Positions 39,732 to 49,128 of a stretch of 64,000 nt of DNA are shown here, in pieces. The translations under genes were made by a program, and so were the position numbers. The notes under the pieces were generated by a model that saw only the letters and a program-made list of their open reading frames with translations, had not been told where the DNA came from and made no database searches. The DNA is from Verrucomicrobiota bacterium (GTDB lineage: Bacteria; Verrucomicrobiota; Verrucomicrobiia; Chthoniobacterales; UBA10450). The stretch covers positions 1 to 64,000 of the forward strand of contig QHPD01000105.1 of NCBI GenBank assembly GCA_003218975.1. The letters are read 5' to 3'. Every line of letters starts with the position of its first letter. The first letter of the stretch is position 1.

Positions 39732-40016
39732 ATGTCGATCTTGCAATTGGTCTCGAGATTCGTGCTCGTGCTCCTTCTCGTGCTCGGAATTTCTTGCTCC
39801 GGCAAACGAATCACAAAAGCAAACGTAGATCAGGTCACTGAGGGAATGTCAAAAAAACAGGTGGAATCGATTCTTGGTCGGCCCACCTCTCTTAGCACTG
39901 AGGATTTCGTGATCATGAAAAAAACGACCTATGTTTACCGGCAAGGTAAGGACACGGTGAAGGTCGTTTTCAAGGACGACAAGGTGCAGTCGAAAGACAG
40001 CACGTTATCCAATTAA
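39732..40016 (+). CDS. SmpA/OmlA (BamE)-like small lipoprotein
   Basis: LVLLLVLGISCSGK lipobox; ITKANVDQVTEGMSKKQVESILGRPTS. Confidence 0.8.
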   Translation: MSILQLVSRFVLVLLLVLGISCSGKRITKANVDQVTEGMSKKQVESILGRPTSLSTEDFVIMKKTTYVYRQGKDTVKVVFKDDKVQSKDSTLSN

Positions 40017-40029
40017 TCGGCTGCTTTCG

Positions 40030-42021
40030 GTGGACTCTACGAGCATATCTGTTCCCGCCGAGTTGGAGCGGAAAATGGATGCTGCGATCGGGCTTTATCC
40101 GCAGGATCATCGGCGAAGCGCAGCCATGCCGCTATTGCATCTGTGGCAGGAGCACTTCGGATTCATCAGCGACGAAGCCGTGCTATGGATCGCCGAAAAG
40201 CTCGGCTTGCAACCAATCAACATTCTCGAGCTGGTGACCTTTTATCCGATGTTTCGCCAGCAGCCGGCGGGTAAAACTCATATCCGCGTGTGCTGCACAC
40301 TCAGCTGCGCCATGGCTGGCAGTTTTGAGCTGATGGAAAATTTATGCGCGGACCTTGGAATCCAGCACCAATCTGATGGAGAGGGAATTCATAATCCCAT
40401 TGCCGTCAGCGCCGACGGAAATTACAGCGTCGAGTTTGTCGAATGCCTGGCAAGCTGCGGCACCGCGCCCGTATGCATGATTGGCGAACAGTTGTATGAA
40501 AAGGTTTCGCCAGAGTCCGCGGCAGACATCCTTTTAAATCCGCAATCCGCAATCCGGAATCCGCAATTTCATTCACCCCATCCCCTCGAACACCGCTTAA
40601 CCTTCAAGAACATTGGGCGCGCCGATTGGACGACTGATATTGATTGCTACCTGCACGACGGCGGTTACGAACAACTGAAGCAAGGGCTGACCATGTCGCG
40701 CAGCGATATCGTCAACAAAGTCAAAAACTCCGGACTGCGCGGCCGCGGCGGGGCAGGATTTTCCTGCGGTCTGAAGTGGAGCTTTATCAAGCCGGACGAA
40801 AAGCGGCCGGTCTATCTGATTTGCAACGCGGACGAGTCTGAGCCGGGCACGTTTAAGGACCGCTACATCGTTCACTACGATCCGCATCAGTTGCTCGAAG
40901 GCATTCTAATCTCATGTTACGCGTTGAACGCGCACACGGCGTACATCTACGTACGAGGCGAATTCCCGGTGGGCGCGAAAATTCTCGAACGCGCCATCGA
41001 AGAAGCGCGTGCACACAATTTTGTTGGAAAAAACATTCTCGGCTCCAGATTTGACACGGAGATTTACGTTCATCGCGGAGCCGGCGCTTACATTTGCGGA
41101 GAAGAAACGGGCTTAATCGAATCTTTGGAAGGCAAGCGTGGTTACCCGCGAATTAAGCCGCCCTATTTTCCGGCGGTGCTTGGTCTCTACATGTGTCCGA
41201 CAATCGTGAACAATGTCGAGACCCTCTGCCACGTAAAACACATTATCGCCATGGGCGGCGCGGAATACGCGCGCCTCGGCCGACCGAATAATACGGGAAC
41301 GCGGATTGTGTGTGTCAGCGGCGACGTCCAGCGACCAGGCTACTTTGAAATTGAAGTCGGTGCGGTGACGATGGGTCAGTTGATTTACGAGATGGCCGGC
41401 GGATTACGACCAGGCCGAAAATTAAAGGCGGTTATTCCGGGCGGAAGTTCTGCCAAGGTGTTGCGCGCCGATGAGCGATTTAAGCTCAAGCGGAGACAAA
41501 CTGACGGCTCGACAGTCGAGCGGGAGATATCGATTGATGAGATCCTGATGGATTTCGATTCGCTTACAGCGGCGGGTTCCATGGCCGGTTCCGGCGGCGT
41601 GATCGTGTTGGATGATTCCCGCGACATGGTCTGGGTATTAAACAACATTAACGAGTTCTATGCCCACGAAAGCTGCGGCCAATGCACACCCTGCCGGGAA
41701 GGCTCGCTTTGGATGAAGAAAATTACCGACCGCATGTTGCGCGGCGGGGGAGTTGTGGAGGATCCGGAAACACTCAAGACCATTGGTGACAATATCGCCG
41801 GGCGCACAATTTGCGCCTTTGGTGAGGCGTGTGCCTGGCCGACGCAAAGTTTTGTCGAAAAGTTTTCAGAGGAATTTGCGGCCCGTGCGCAGAAACCTGT
41901 GCCCCCGCCACTTCCGCCAGAATATACGCCAGAAGAGTTAATTGAGCGGGACGAGATTTCGATAGCTCCCCTCGCCCATGACCCCGGTTGGGAAAAAGCT
42001 GGAACAGCGGGGACGATTTAA
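40030..42021 (+). CDS. nuoEF: NuoE-NuoF fusion protein (24-kDa and 51-kDa complex I subunits in one ORF)
   Basis: NuoE: LLHLWQEHFGFISDEAVLWIAEKL...CCTLSCAMAGS...ECLASCGTAPVCMI; linker LLNPQSAIRNPQFHSPHP; NuoF: GLRGRGGAGFSCGLKW...CGEETGLIESLEGKRGYPR...ESCGQCTPCREG. Confidence 0.95.
   Translation: MDSTSISVPAELERKMDAAIGLYPQDHRRSAAMPLLHLWQEHFGFISDEAVLWIAEKLGLQPINILELVTFYPMFRQQPAGKTHIRVCCTLSCAMAGSFELMENLCADLGIQHQSDGEGIHNPIAVSADGNYSVEFVECLASCGTAPVCMIGEQLYEKVSPESAADILLNPQSAIRNPQFHSPHPLEHRLTFKNIGRADWTTDIDCYLHDGGYEQLKQGLTMSRSDIVNKVKNSGLRGRGGAGFSCGLKWSFIKPDEKRPVYLICNADESEPGTFKDRYIVHYDPHQLLEGILISCYALNAHTAYIYVRGEFPVGAKILERAIEEARAHNFVGKNILGSRFDTEIYVHRGAGAYICGEETGLIESLEGKRGYPRIKPPYFPAVLGLYMCPTIVNNVETLCHVKHIIAMGGAEYARLGRPNNTGTRIVCVSGDVQRPGYFEIEVGAVTMGQLIYEMAGGLRPGRKLKAVIPGGSSAKVLRADERFKLKRRQTDGSTVEREISIDEILMDFDSLTAAGSMAGSGGVIVLDDSRDMVWVLNNINEFYAHESCGQCTPCREGSLWMKKITDRMLRGGGVVEDPETLKTIGDNIAGRTICAFGEACAWPTQSFVEKFSEEFAARAQKPVPPPLPPEYTPEELIERDEISIAPLAHDPGWEKAGTAGTI
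40536..40570 (+). repeat. Short tandem word repeat (AATCCGC)n inside the nuoEF ORF
   Basis: AAATCCGCAATCCGCAATCCGGAATCCGCAATTTC. Confidence 0.85.
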
Positions 42022-42082
42022 AATGCAACCTCGTGATCGCTGATCGACATTTTTCGATTGCGAGTAAGAGCAAGAACTACTG

Positions 42083-43864
42083 ATGAGCGACTCAACAGAC
42101 ACCGCGCCTCTGCTCTCTAACGTGCAGGTTGACGGCGTGTGGCATCAATTTCCTAAGGGCACGCGCGTGATCGAGGCATGCGAGAAAGCTGGGAGCTATG
42201 TGCCCCGCTATTGTTACCACAAGAAGCTTAGTTCACCCGGCAATTGCCGGATGTGTTTGATCGAAATGGGGTTCCCGAGGCTCGGCCCAGATCGCAAACC
42301 CGAGCTCGGCGCTGATGGCAAACCGATTATCAATTGGATGCCGCGTCCGCAAATTTCCTGCGCCCAGGATGTGGCCGAAGGCATGGCCGTTCGCACCAAT
42401 TCGCCGCTGGTGAAGGAATGTCAGCGCGGTGTGATGGAATTTCTCCTTATCAATCATCCGCTCGATTGTCCGATCTGCGACCAGGCGGGCGAATGCCGCT
42501 TGCAGGAATTCAGCGTCGATTACGGGGATTCCAAGTCGCGTTTTCTCGAGAACAAAGTCAAAAAACCAAAAAACGTTGTGCTCGGGCCGCGGGTCACGCT
42601 CGATGATGAACGCTGCATCCTCTGCTCGCGGTGCATCCGTTTTTGCCAGGAAATCGCACACGACGACGTGCTCGGCTTCGTCGATCGCGGGAGTTACACC
42701 GTGCTGACAGCCCATCCGGGCAAGCGGCTGGAAAATAATTATTCTCTTAACACCGTAGATATTTGTCCCGTTGGCGCGCTTACCTCGACGGATTTTCGTT
42801 TCAAAATGCGCGTCTGGTTTCTCAAAGAAACAAAGAGTATCTGCACAAGTTGTGCCACCGGTTGCAATACCATCATTGGCACGCGTGAGGACGTGATTTA
42901 CCGGCAAACGCCACGCGAGAACGATCACGTGAATTCGTGCTGGATGTGCGATTATGGGCGGCTCAATTTCTATTATCTGCAATCCGATCAACGATTACTT
43001 GAACCGCAGATTCGTTCCGAAGGAAAACTGGTTCCCACAGATTGGCCAAGCGCGATCGCACAGGCGGCGCTCCAGCTAAAACAATTTTCCGGTCCTGAAA
43101 TTGGCATCATTGCTTCTGGCCGCATGACGAACGAGGAACTTTGGCTAACGTCGCAGCTGGCAAAGTCGTTAGGTGTTCAGTGGATCGACATCGTCCCACG
43201 CCGCGAGCCCGGCGACGACATTTTGCTGAGCGAGGATCGTAATCCAAATACGAACGGCGCGCGCTTGATTCTTGGATCGACGTCCGAGCCGGGCGCAAAA
43301 CTTATGGCGATCGCTGATGCTGTGAAATCTGGACAAGTCAAAGCGCTGGTGATTTTGAAAGAAAACACAATGCATTTGGGCATACCCGTCGAGCAGCTCG
43401 CGCAGCTCCCTGCATTCATTATGGTGAATATTTTGTCGAACGAGGCGACCGAAAAAGCGACCGTCGTTCTGCCCGCGTGCGGTTTTGCGGAAAAACGCGG
43501 CTCAATGATCAACGGCAGAGGCCGATTGCAACGATTGAATCGGGGCGTGCGCCCGCCTGGAAATGCGCGTGATGATTGGGAGATTTTGCGTGATTTGCTT
43601 CAGGCAGTCGGCGGAGGCGACTCGCTTCTCTCCATCGATGATGTCTTTCGTCGCATTAGCGAAACAGTCCCGCAGTTCGCCGGGTTGACCCTGAGCAAAA
43701 TCGGCGACCTCGGCGTGCACATTTTGCAAATGGAAGAATTACCGCCGATGCATCCCAGCGACGAGGAAAAAATCGAGCAAGCCGTCGCGATCCAGACAAC
43801 ACGCCGCGCCATCCGGCAACAGCTCCATGACGCGCCTAAAGCTGCAGCTGTTGGAACACACTAG
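42083..43864 (+). CDS. nuoG: NADH-quinone oxidoreductase subunit G, short form
   Basis: CYHKKLSSPGNCRMCLIEMG, HPLDCPICDQAGECRLQE, CILCSRCIRFC. Confidence 0.95.
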   Translation: MSDSTDTAPLLSNVQVDGVWHQFPKGTRVIEACEKAGSYVPRYCYHKKLSSPGNCRMCLIEMGFPRLGPDRKPELGADGKPIINWMPRPQISCAQDVAEGMAVRTNSPLVKECQRGVMEFLLINHPLDCPICDQAGECRLQEFSVDYGDSKSRFLENKVKKPKNVVLGPRVTLDDERCILCSRCIRFCQEIAHDDVLGFVDRGSYTVLTAHPGKRLENNYSLNTVDICPVGALTSTDFRFKMRVWFLKETKSICTSCATGCNTIIGTREDVIYRQTPRENDHVNSCWMCDYGRLNFYYLQSDQRLLEPQIRSEGKLVPTDWPSAIAQAALQLKQFSGPEIGIIASGRMTNEELWLTSQLAKSLGVQWIDIVPRREPGDDILLSEDRNPNTNGARLILGSTSEPGAKLMAIADAVKSGQVKALVILKENTMHLGIPVEQLAQLPAFIMVNILSNEATEKATVVLPACGFAEKRGSMINGRGRLQRLNRGVRPPGNARDDWEILRDLLQAVGGGDSLLSIDDVFRRISETVPQFAGLTLSKIGDLGVHILQMEELPPMHPSDEEKIEQAVAIQTTRRAIRQQLHDAPKAAAVGTH

Positions 43865-43879
43865 GACTGCAAGATTGAT

Positions 43880-44947
43880 ATGGATCCTTTTTTCATTATC
43901 ACCTCGCTGCTGAAAATCGTCGGCATTCTCTTTGTGGTGATTCTACCGATGGTTTCCTACGCCGTTTATGCCGAGCGCAAGGTGAGCGCGGCGATTCAGG
44001 ACCGGCTCGGCCCGAATCGCGTGGGACCAGCCGGTCTATTCCAGCCAATTGCCGATATGTTCAAGTTGCTGCTGAAAGAAGATTTCACGCCGCGTAACGT
44101 AAACACGTTTTATTATTGGCTGGCGCCGTGTCTGGCGGTGATGCCGGCCATCATTACGATCGCGGTAGTGCCGTTTGGCAGCACTTTGTTCGGCGTTCCC
44201 ATGGTGATCGCCGATGTGAACGTCGGAATTCTTTTCGTGTTTGCCATCGCCTCACTTGGAGTTTACGGAATCGTGATCGGCGGTTGGGCATCGAATTCCA
44301 AATACCCATTCCTCGGCGGCATTCGTTCCAGCTCGCAAATGCTTTCATACGAACTTTCGCTGGGGCTTGCGGTTATTCCCGTCTTTCTGCTCGTCGGAAA
44401 TTTGCGGCTCACCAGCGTGGTGCGTTACCAGATCGAACACGGCTGGTTCATTGCGCCTTTTGTGGGCGATTGGATGAACCCTTGGAAATGGGTGCTCGCT
44501 GTTCCCATGATCATTTCCTTCTTAGTGTTCATGATCGCGATTTTTGCCGAGACAAACCGGCTGCCGTTCGATCTGCCGGAAGCCGAGCAAGAACTCGCCG
44601 GCGGTTATAATACCGAATACAGCTCGATGAAGTTCGCCCTCTTTTTCCTCGGCGAATACGCGGCAATGATCACCGGCTCGGCCGTCATCGTGACATTATT
44701 TTTCGGCGGCTGGCATTTTCCAGGGATCCCCGACGGCTCGCGCGGATGGATCTTCGGCGTGATCAACATCGCAGTCTTCTTCGCAAAAGTCGCCATCATG
44801 ATTTTCATCTTTATGTGGGTCCGGTGGACACTGCCGCGTTTTCGCTACGATCAACTGATGCGGCTCGGCTGGCTGTTCTTTTTTGAGATTGCGCTGGTCA
44901 ACATCTTCGTTGCCGCCTGGATACTCGCATACTTTCCTAGTAGTTAA
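43880..44947 (+). CDS. nuoH: NADH-quinone oxidoreductase subunit H
   Basis: AERKVSAAIQDRLGPNRVGPAGLFQPIADMFKLLLKEDF. Confidence 0.97.
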   Translation: MDPFFIITSLLKIVGILFVVILPMVSYAVYAERKVSAAIQDRLGPNRVGPAGLFQPIADMFKLLLKEDFTPRNVNTFYYWLAPCLAVMPAIITIAVVPFGSTLFGVPMVIADVNVGILFVFAIASLGVYGIVIGGWASNSKYPFLGGIRSSSQMLSYELSLGLAVIPVFLLVGNLRLTSVVRYQIEHGWFIAPFVGDWMNPWKWVLAVPMIISFLVFMIAIFAETNRLPFDLPEAEQELAGGYNTEYSSMKFALFFLGEYAAMITGSAVIVTLFFGGWHFPGIPDGSRGWIFGVINIAVFFAKVAIMIFIFMWVRWTLPRFRYDQLMRLGWLFFFEIALVNIFVAAWILAYFPSS

Positions 44948-45130
44948 GATGCCGGCAAGCTGAGGGACAGAGCACGGAGCGGTTCGCCGAAAGCATAACA
45001 AAGAATCATGAGGTTTTCATTGTGCAGTGCCTCGTATGTTGAGCTAGCGATGGCACCTCTCGGTACATTTGGTACCCGTAAACGCCGATTCCAACTGGCG
45101 ACTGCCTAAATTACGTATATGTGTTGACTC

Positions 45131-45613
45131 ATGAAGAACCTGGGAAGCCGATGTTTCATTGTTTTCTATTTGCTGGCTGCCGTAAGCATTTCTTTTGCTG
45201 GGGAATTCAAAAGCAAAATCATTACGACTTCGCCAGTGGTCATTACGGTTGCTGACGATCACTTTCTTAAGATTACGAACTTTACACAGGAAGGAGGCGT
45301 TGATCGCGGCGTGGTTGCGGTGACACTAACGGGTGAAAATAATCAGCGCGCCAATGTTTTGACGGCGAGCCGCATCGACTTGAGCACCGGGAGCGTTTCG
45401 CAAAACCCACCAGAAATTATCAACCGAGTGACAATAGCAGGACCAGCTCAAGTAATGATTGCCCCCGTAATGGGTGCAACGCTCTTCATAACATATAGAA
45501 AGGAGCCCAATCAAGGCACAGCTACTTCCACAGTGGTGATTGTCACTCCCACTCCTACACCGACCGCAACTGCTACTGTTACTCCGACTCCTACTCCTAC
45601 TCCTACGCTTTAA
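45131..45613 (+). CDS. Secreted hypothetical protein with C-terminal Pro-Thr repeat tail
   Basis: Signal peptide CFIVFYLLAAVSISFAG; tail PTPTPTATATVTPTPTPTPTL from ACTCCT-type repeat. Confidence 0.65.
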   Translation: MKNLGSRCFIVFYLLAAVSISFAGEFKSKIITTSPVVITVADDHFLKITNFTQEGGVDRGVVAVTLTGENNQRANVLTASRIDLSTGSVSQNPPEIINRVTIAGPAQVMIAPVMGATLFITYRKEPNQGTATSTVVIVTPTPTPTATATVTPTPTPTPTL

Positions 45614-45682
45614 GCCACGTGCATGGAACGACCAATTGCACGGCCGCCCGTCTAAGGCGGATTGTAATTTTGATTGCCAGCT

Positions 45683-46762
45683 TTACCCCGCCAAGGCGTC
45701 AATTGCTTTCCACTCTTCGGGAGTTAGCTTGAGCTTTGCGGCAGCGATATTTTCTTCCAAGTGGGGAACGGAGGATGTGCCAGGAATTGGCAACATCACA
45801 GGCGATCGCTCCAAAAGCCACGCGAGCGCGACTTGAACCACGCTCACGCCGTGAGCCTTTGCCGCAGCATTTAGCGGGTTTTCAGGTTTCAAACCTCTGC
45901 CTCCTCCGATAGGAAACCAAGGCAGAAAGCCAATGTTCTCCTTCTCGCAATAGACCAAAACCCTTTCCGATTTTCGGTCCTCAATATTGTACTCATTTTG
46001 CACGCTTACTATCGGAAGAACCTTACGGGCGCGCACGATTTCGTCTGTACTAACGTTCGATAATCCCACGTGTCGAATCTTGCCGGCATCCTGCATTTCC
46101 TTGAGCGCGCCGAGCGATTGCTCCAAGGGCACTTTCCGATCGACTGTGTGCAATTGATACAAATCGATCCGCTCTAGCCGTAGCCGTTTTAGACTTCCTT
46201 CGAGAGCCTGCTTTAGATGTTCGGGGCGACAGTTTGGCACCCATTGACCGGGCCCCGGCCGGGTCAAACCGCCTTTTGTCGCGACGACGAGTCCCTTGGG
46301 ATAACGATATAGCGCCTCCGCAATTAGTAGTTCGCTTGTGTCTGGGCCATAGGCGTCGGCGGTATCGATTAAGTTGACGCCCAGCTCGACCGCGCGTCTG
46401 AGAACTTTCAGCGCGTTCTGCCGGTCAGGCGGCCAACCCCAAATCCGTTCACCGGTGATGCGCATTGCGCCAAAGCCGAGTCGATTGACCGTGAGATCGC
46501 CGCCTAACGTAAAAGTCGGATTTGAAGCCATTTTCGATGTCGTTGATGAGTCAGCTCCGAAGATTACATCGGATTTCCCCACCAAAAGCGCCGCTCCGCT
46601 TGCCACGGCTGCGCCAAGAAACTGTCGGCGGGTTACATCCAGCGCTCGCTTGGGTTCCAGAGACTCGTCACCCATCATGCTAGAATTATCTTTATGAAAA
46701 GCGCTGCAAACGCAAGAGCCCTCTTCCGCGCTGTCTTTTGGCGCTGAAATCGAGGGAGTCAA
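45683..46762 (-). CDS. Aldo/keto reductase with N-terminal Tat-like signal (start may be Met at 46678/46675)
   Basis: TRRQFLGAAVASGAALLVG twin-arginine motif; LGFGAMRITG, DTADAYGPDTSELLIAEAL, HVGLSNV, IPGTSSVPHLEENIAA. Confidence 0.9.
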   Translation of the reverse strand: MTPSISAPKDSAEEGSCVCSAFHKDNSSMMGDESLEPKRALDVTRRQFLGAAVASGAALLVGKSDVIFGADSSTTSKMASNPTFTLGGDLTVNRLGFGAMRITGERIWGWPPDRQNALKVLRRAVELGVNLIDTADAYGPDTSELLIAEALYRYPKGLVVATKGGLTRPGPGQWVPNCRPEHLKQALEGSLKRLRLERIDLYQLHTVDRKVPLEQSLGALKEMQDAGKIRHVGLSNVSTDEIVRARKVLPIVSVQNEYNIEDRKSERVLVYCEKENIGFLPWFPIGGGRGLKPENPLNAAAKAHGVSVVQVALAWLLERSPVMLPIPGTSSVPHLEENIAAAKLKLTPEEWKAIDALAG

Positions 46763-46768
46763 TTCTCT

Positions 46769-47359
46769 TTACCGCCGCTCACGCATCAGAACAGCGAACG
46801 CCTCGTCGAGATTTTTCCCAAAAATTACGATGCCTCCTTCATGTCCCGCCATGATAAGAATTTTTCTGTTTCGCAGCTCGGTAACCTTGAAGAGCCGCGT
46901 TATTTCGTACGCCATCTCCGGTGTGCCGTACTCACTCGCTTTCGAGCTCGTTGGAACCTGATTTAAAAGGGCTCCCCACAATTTCGGGTCGTGGCAATGA
47001 ATAATCGCACCGGCCTTTGCATCGGATTCGTAAATTGCAGCGTGCGTCAACGATTCAGAAGAAGGAATCGCAGTCCCTTCGTATTGGAGCCAGTTCCTTT
47101 CAAAATCGTAAGCGACGACTCTTGCGCAATCTGCCACCTCCAGTTCTGGTATTCCGCCGGTCGCCGAACCAGTGATATAAAAATTATTGGTCGTCCCATC
47201 TCTAACGCTCAGGTTGCCGAATCCAACGCCACTTGAATCAACGCCGATGAGTTGAAGGTGCAGAAGTTTCCGCCGGCATACATTTAATTTGGCGAACCCG
47301 TCGAACAAGGCGATCTCGTTAGGCGCGGGCTCACACTTGAACTTTACGTATTTGCTCAC
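46769..47359 (-). CDS. Class II aldolase/adducin family protein
   Basis: GFGNLSVRDG, AAIYESDAKAGAIIHCHDPKLWGAL, IMAGHEGGIVIFGKNLDEAF. Confidence 0.88.
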   Translation of the reverse strand: MSKYVKFKCEPAPNEIALFDGFAKLNVCRRKLLHLQLIGVDSSGVGFGNLSVRDGTTNNFYITGSATGGIPELEVADCARVVAYDFERNWLQYEGTAIPSSESLTHAAIYESDAKAGAIIHCHDPKLWGALLNQVPTSSKASEYGTPEMAYEITRLFKVTELRNRKILIMAGHEGGIVIFGKNLDEAFAVLMRERR

Positions 47360-48477
47360 GGCGCGTGCTCAGGGAAAAGCGCGCGGATGCTTTTCTCGTT
47401 GGCTTCACACACGCCTCGCTCAGTAATCAATCCGGTTATCAACCGTCGCGGCGTAACATCGAAACCGTAGTTTGCAGCTCGACTTCCCTCAGGCGCAACG
47501 CGCACTTCCACTTGTTGTCCTTCTAGCAAGCCGTCGGCGCACTTCACTTCTTCCGCGCCCCGCTCTTCGATTGGGATTTCCTTCAATCCGTCCCGCATCC
47601 TCCAATCAATCGAAGACGAAGGCAGCGCAACATAGAAAGGAACATTATTATCTTTCGCCGCCAGCGCCTTCAGATACGTCCCAATCTTGTTTGCAACATC
47701 TCCCGTGTAAGTCGTGCGATCGGTTCCGACCAACACGAGATCCACTTCGCCATGTTGCATCAAATGCCCTGCCGCGCTGTCAGCGATCACCGTATGCGGC
47801 ACGCCGTGCTCGCCTAACTCCCAGGCAGTGAGTTTTGAACCCTGATTCCTCGGTCTCGTCTCAGCCACCCACACGTGGACCGGCACTCTGCTATCGTGCG
47901 CGGCATAAATCGGTGCGGTAGCTGAACCGTAATCAACAAAAGCGAGCCATCCCGCGTTGCAATGTGTGAACACGTTGACCGGCTTTCCCGCCTTCTTTCG
48001 AGCAATCTGTCGCAAGAGATTCAACCCATGCTGCCCAATCATCCGGCAATGCTCCGCATCTTCATCGGCAATCAGTTTGGCTGTGCGCAAAGCAAGCGCG
48101 ACCTTCTCGTCCACGGTTTTTCCATCAGCAATATTCTTTAGCTGGCGCTCGACCGCCCAGGAAAGATTAACTGCTGTCGGTCTCGCTGCGTTTAGTTGCG
48201 CCGCCGCGCTGGCAAGGTGCTCATCAAACTCCGGAATTGCAGGACGCGCCGCCGCAGCCTCAATTGCCGCCAGATACATCCCGTATCCGGCGCTCGCACC
48301 AATCAGGCCTGCTCCGCGAACGTGCATCTCGCGAATTGCTGCCGCCATCTGCTCGACCGTGCGGACTTCCTCAATCACGAAACGGTGTGGCAAAAATCGC
48401 TGGTCGATCAGCTGTACGACACATTGATCTTCCAGCGTAAGCCAGATCGTCCGAAAATGTTGCCCTCTTACTTTCAC
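47356..48477 (-). CDS. mtnA: S-methyl-5-thioribose-1-phosphate isomerase
   Basis: MHVRGAGLIGASAGYGMYLA, THCNAGWLAFVDYG, VLVGTDRTTYTGDVANKIGTYLKALAAKDNNVPFYVALP. Confidence 0.95.
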   Translation of the reverse strand: MKVRGQHFRTIWLTLEDQCVVQLIDQRFLPHRFVIEEVRTVEQMAAAIREMHVRGAGLIGASAGYGMYLAAIEAAAARPAIPEFDEHLASAAAQLNAARPTAVNLSWAVERQLKNIADGKTVDEKVALALRTAKLIADEDAEHCRMIGQHGLNLLRQIARKKAGKPVNVFTHCNAGWLAFVDYGSATAPIYAAHDSRVPVHVWVAETRPRNQGSKLTAWELGEHGVPHTVIADSAAGHLMQHGEVDLVLVGTDRTTYTGDVANKIGTYLKALAAKDNNVPFYVALPSSSIDWRMRDGLKEIPIEERGAEEVKCADGLLEGQQVEVRVAPEGSRAANYGFDVTPRRLITGLITERGVCEANEKSIRALFPEHAP

Positions 48478-48602
48478 AAGTTTTGATTATGATTTGCGGA
48501 TCTCATTCTTAATTCATTAATCGTTCAAACGCTCAATTGTGGACACTCTGCTCTCCACCTCCCGTCGTATCTTTGTCGCGAAGTTGCCGCATGCCACAGA
48601 GT

Positions 48603-49001
48603 TCAGGTGGAAAATTGCGCGCGCACTTCCATAGGCACGCGCATGGGACGGCCAGTTCTGGCATTGACGGGACACCAGAGCGTGCGCGCTTGAGACAAAG
48701 GCCGGCGATCGCTTTTGCGCCGGATTTCGGTAAAGCGTTCGAAGGTAAGCCGAGTGGCTTTGCCTACCCAAGTGCGAAGGATAATTTCGTCGCCTAGCGC
48801 CGCCGGCGCCTTGTAATCGATCTCGTGTCGCAACACAACCCAGCGGATCATTTTCTGAGCTTCAGGCCCGGCGATTGCTCGCCAATGCGCCGTGGCAACA
48901 TCCTGAACCCAACGCACGTAAACGGTGTTATTAACGTGATTTTGTTGGTCGATATCGGCCGCAACCACCGGCATAACCATTTCGAAAGGGGACGAGGACA
49001 T
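48603..49001 (-). CDS. Acyl-CoA thioesterase, 4HBT family
   Basis: VVAADIDQQNHVNNTVYVRWVQDVATAHW hotdog active-site motif. Confidence 0.85.
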   Translation of the reverse strand: MSSSPFEMVMPVVAADIDQQNHVNNTVYVRWVQDVATAHWRAIAGPEAQKMIRWVVLRHEIDYKAPAALGDEIILRTWVGKATRLTFERFTEIRRKSDRRPLSQARTLWCPVNARTGRPMRVPMEVRAQFST

Positions 49002-49128
49002 CGAGAATCGATAATCAGTTTACCTTTCTCTGGTCTTGCAATCGATTTAATCCTGTAAATCCTGTTTGGAGATCGAGCATCCGCCTTGGCTCGACTAGAG
49101 TCACGACAAGCGGGCAAGGCACAAGTGT

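Noticed and set aside
45131-49001. The block interrupting the nuo cluster as a mobile island
   Set aside because: No integrase, transposase, direct repeats or tRNA border seen; gene content looks like ordinary metabolism, so simple rearrangement is equally likely.
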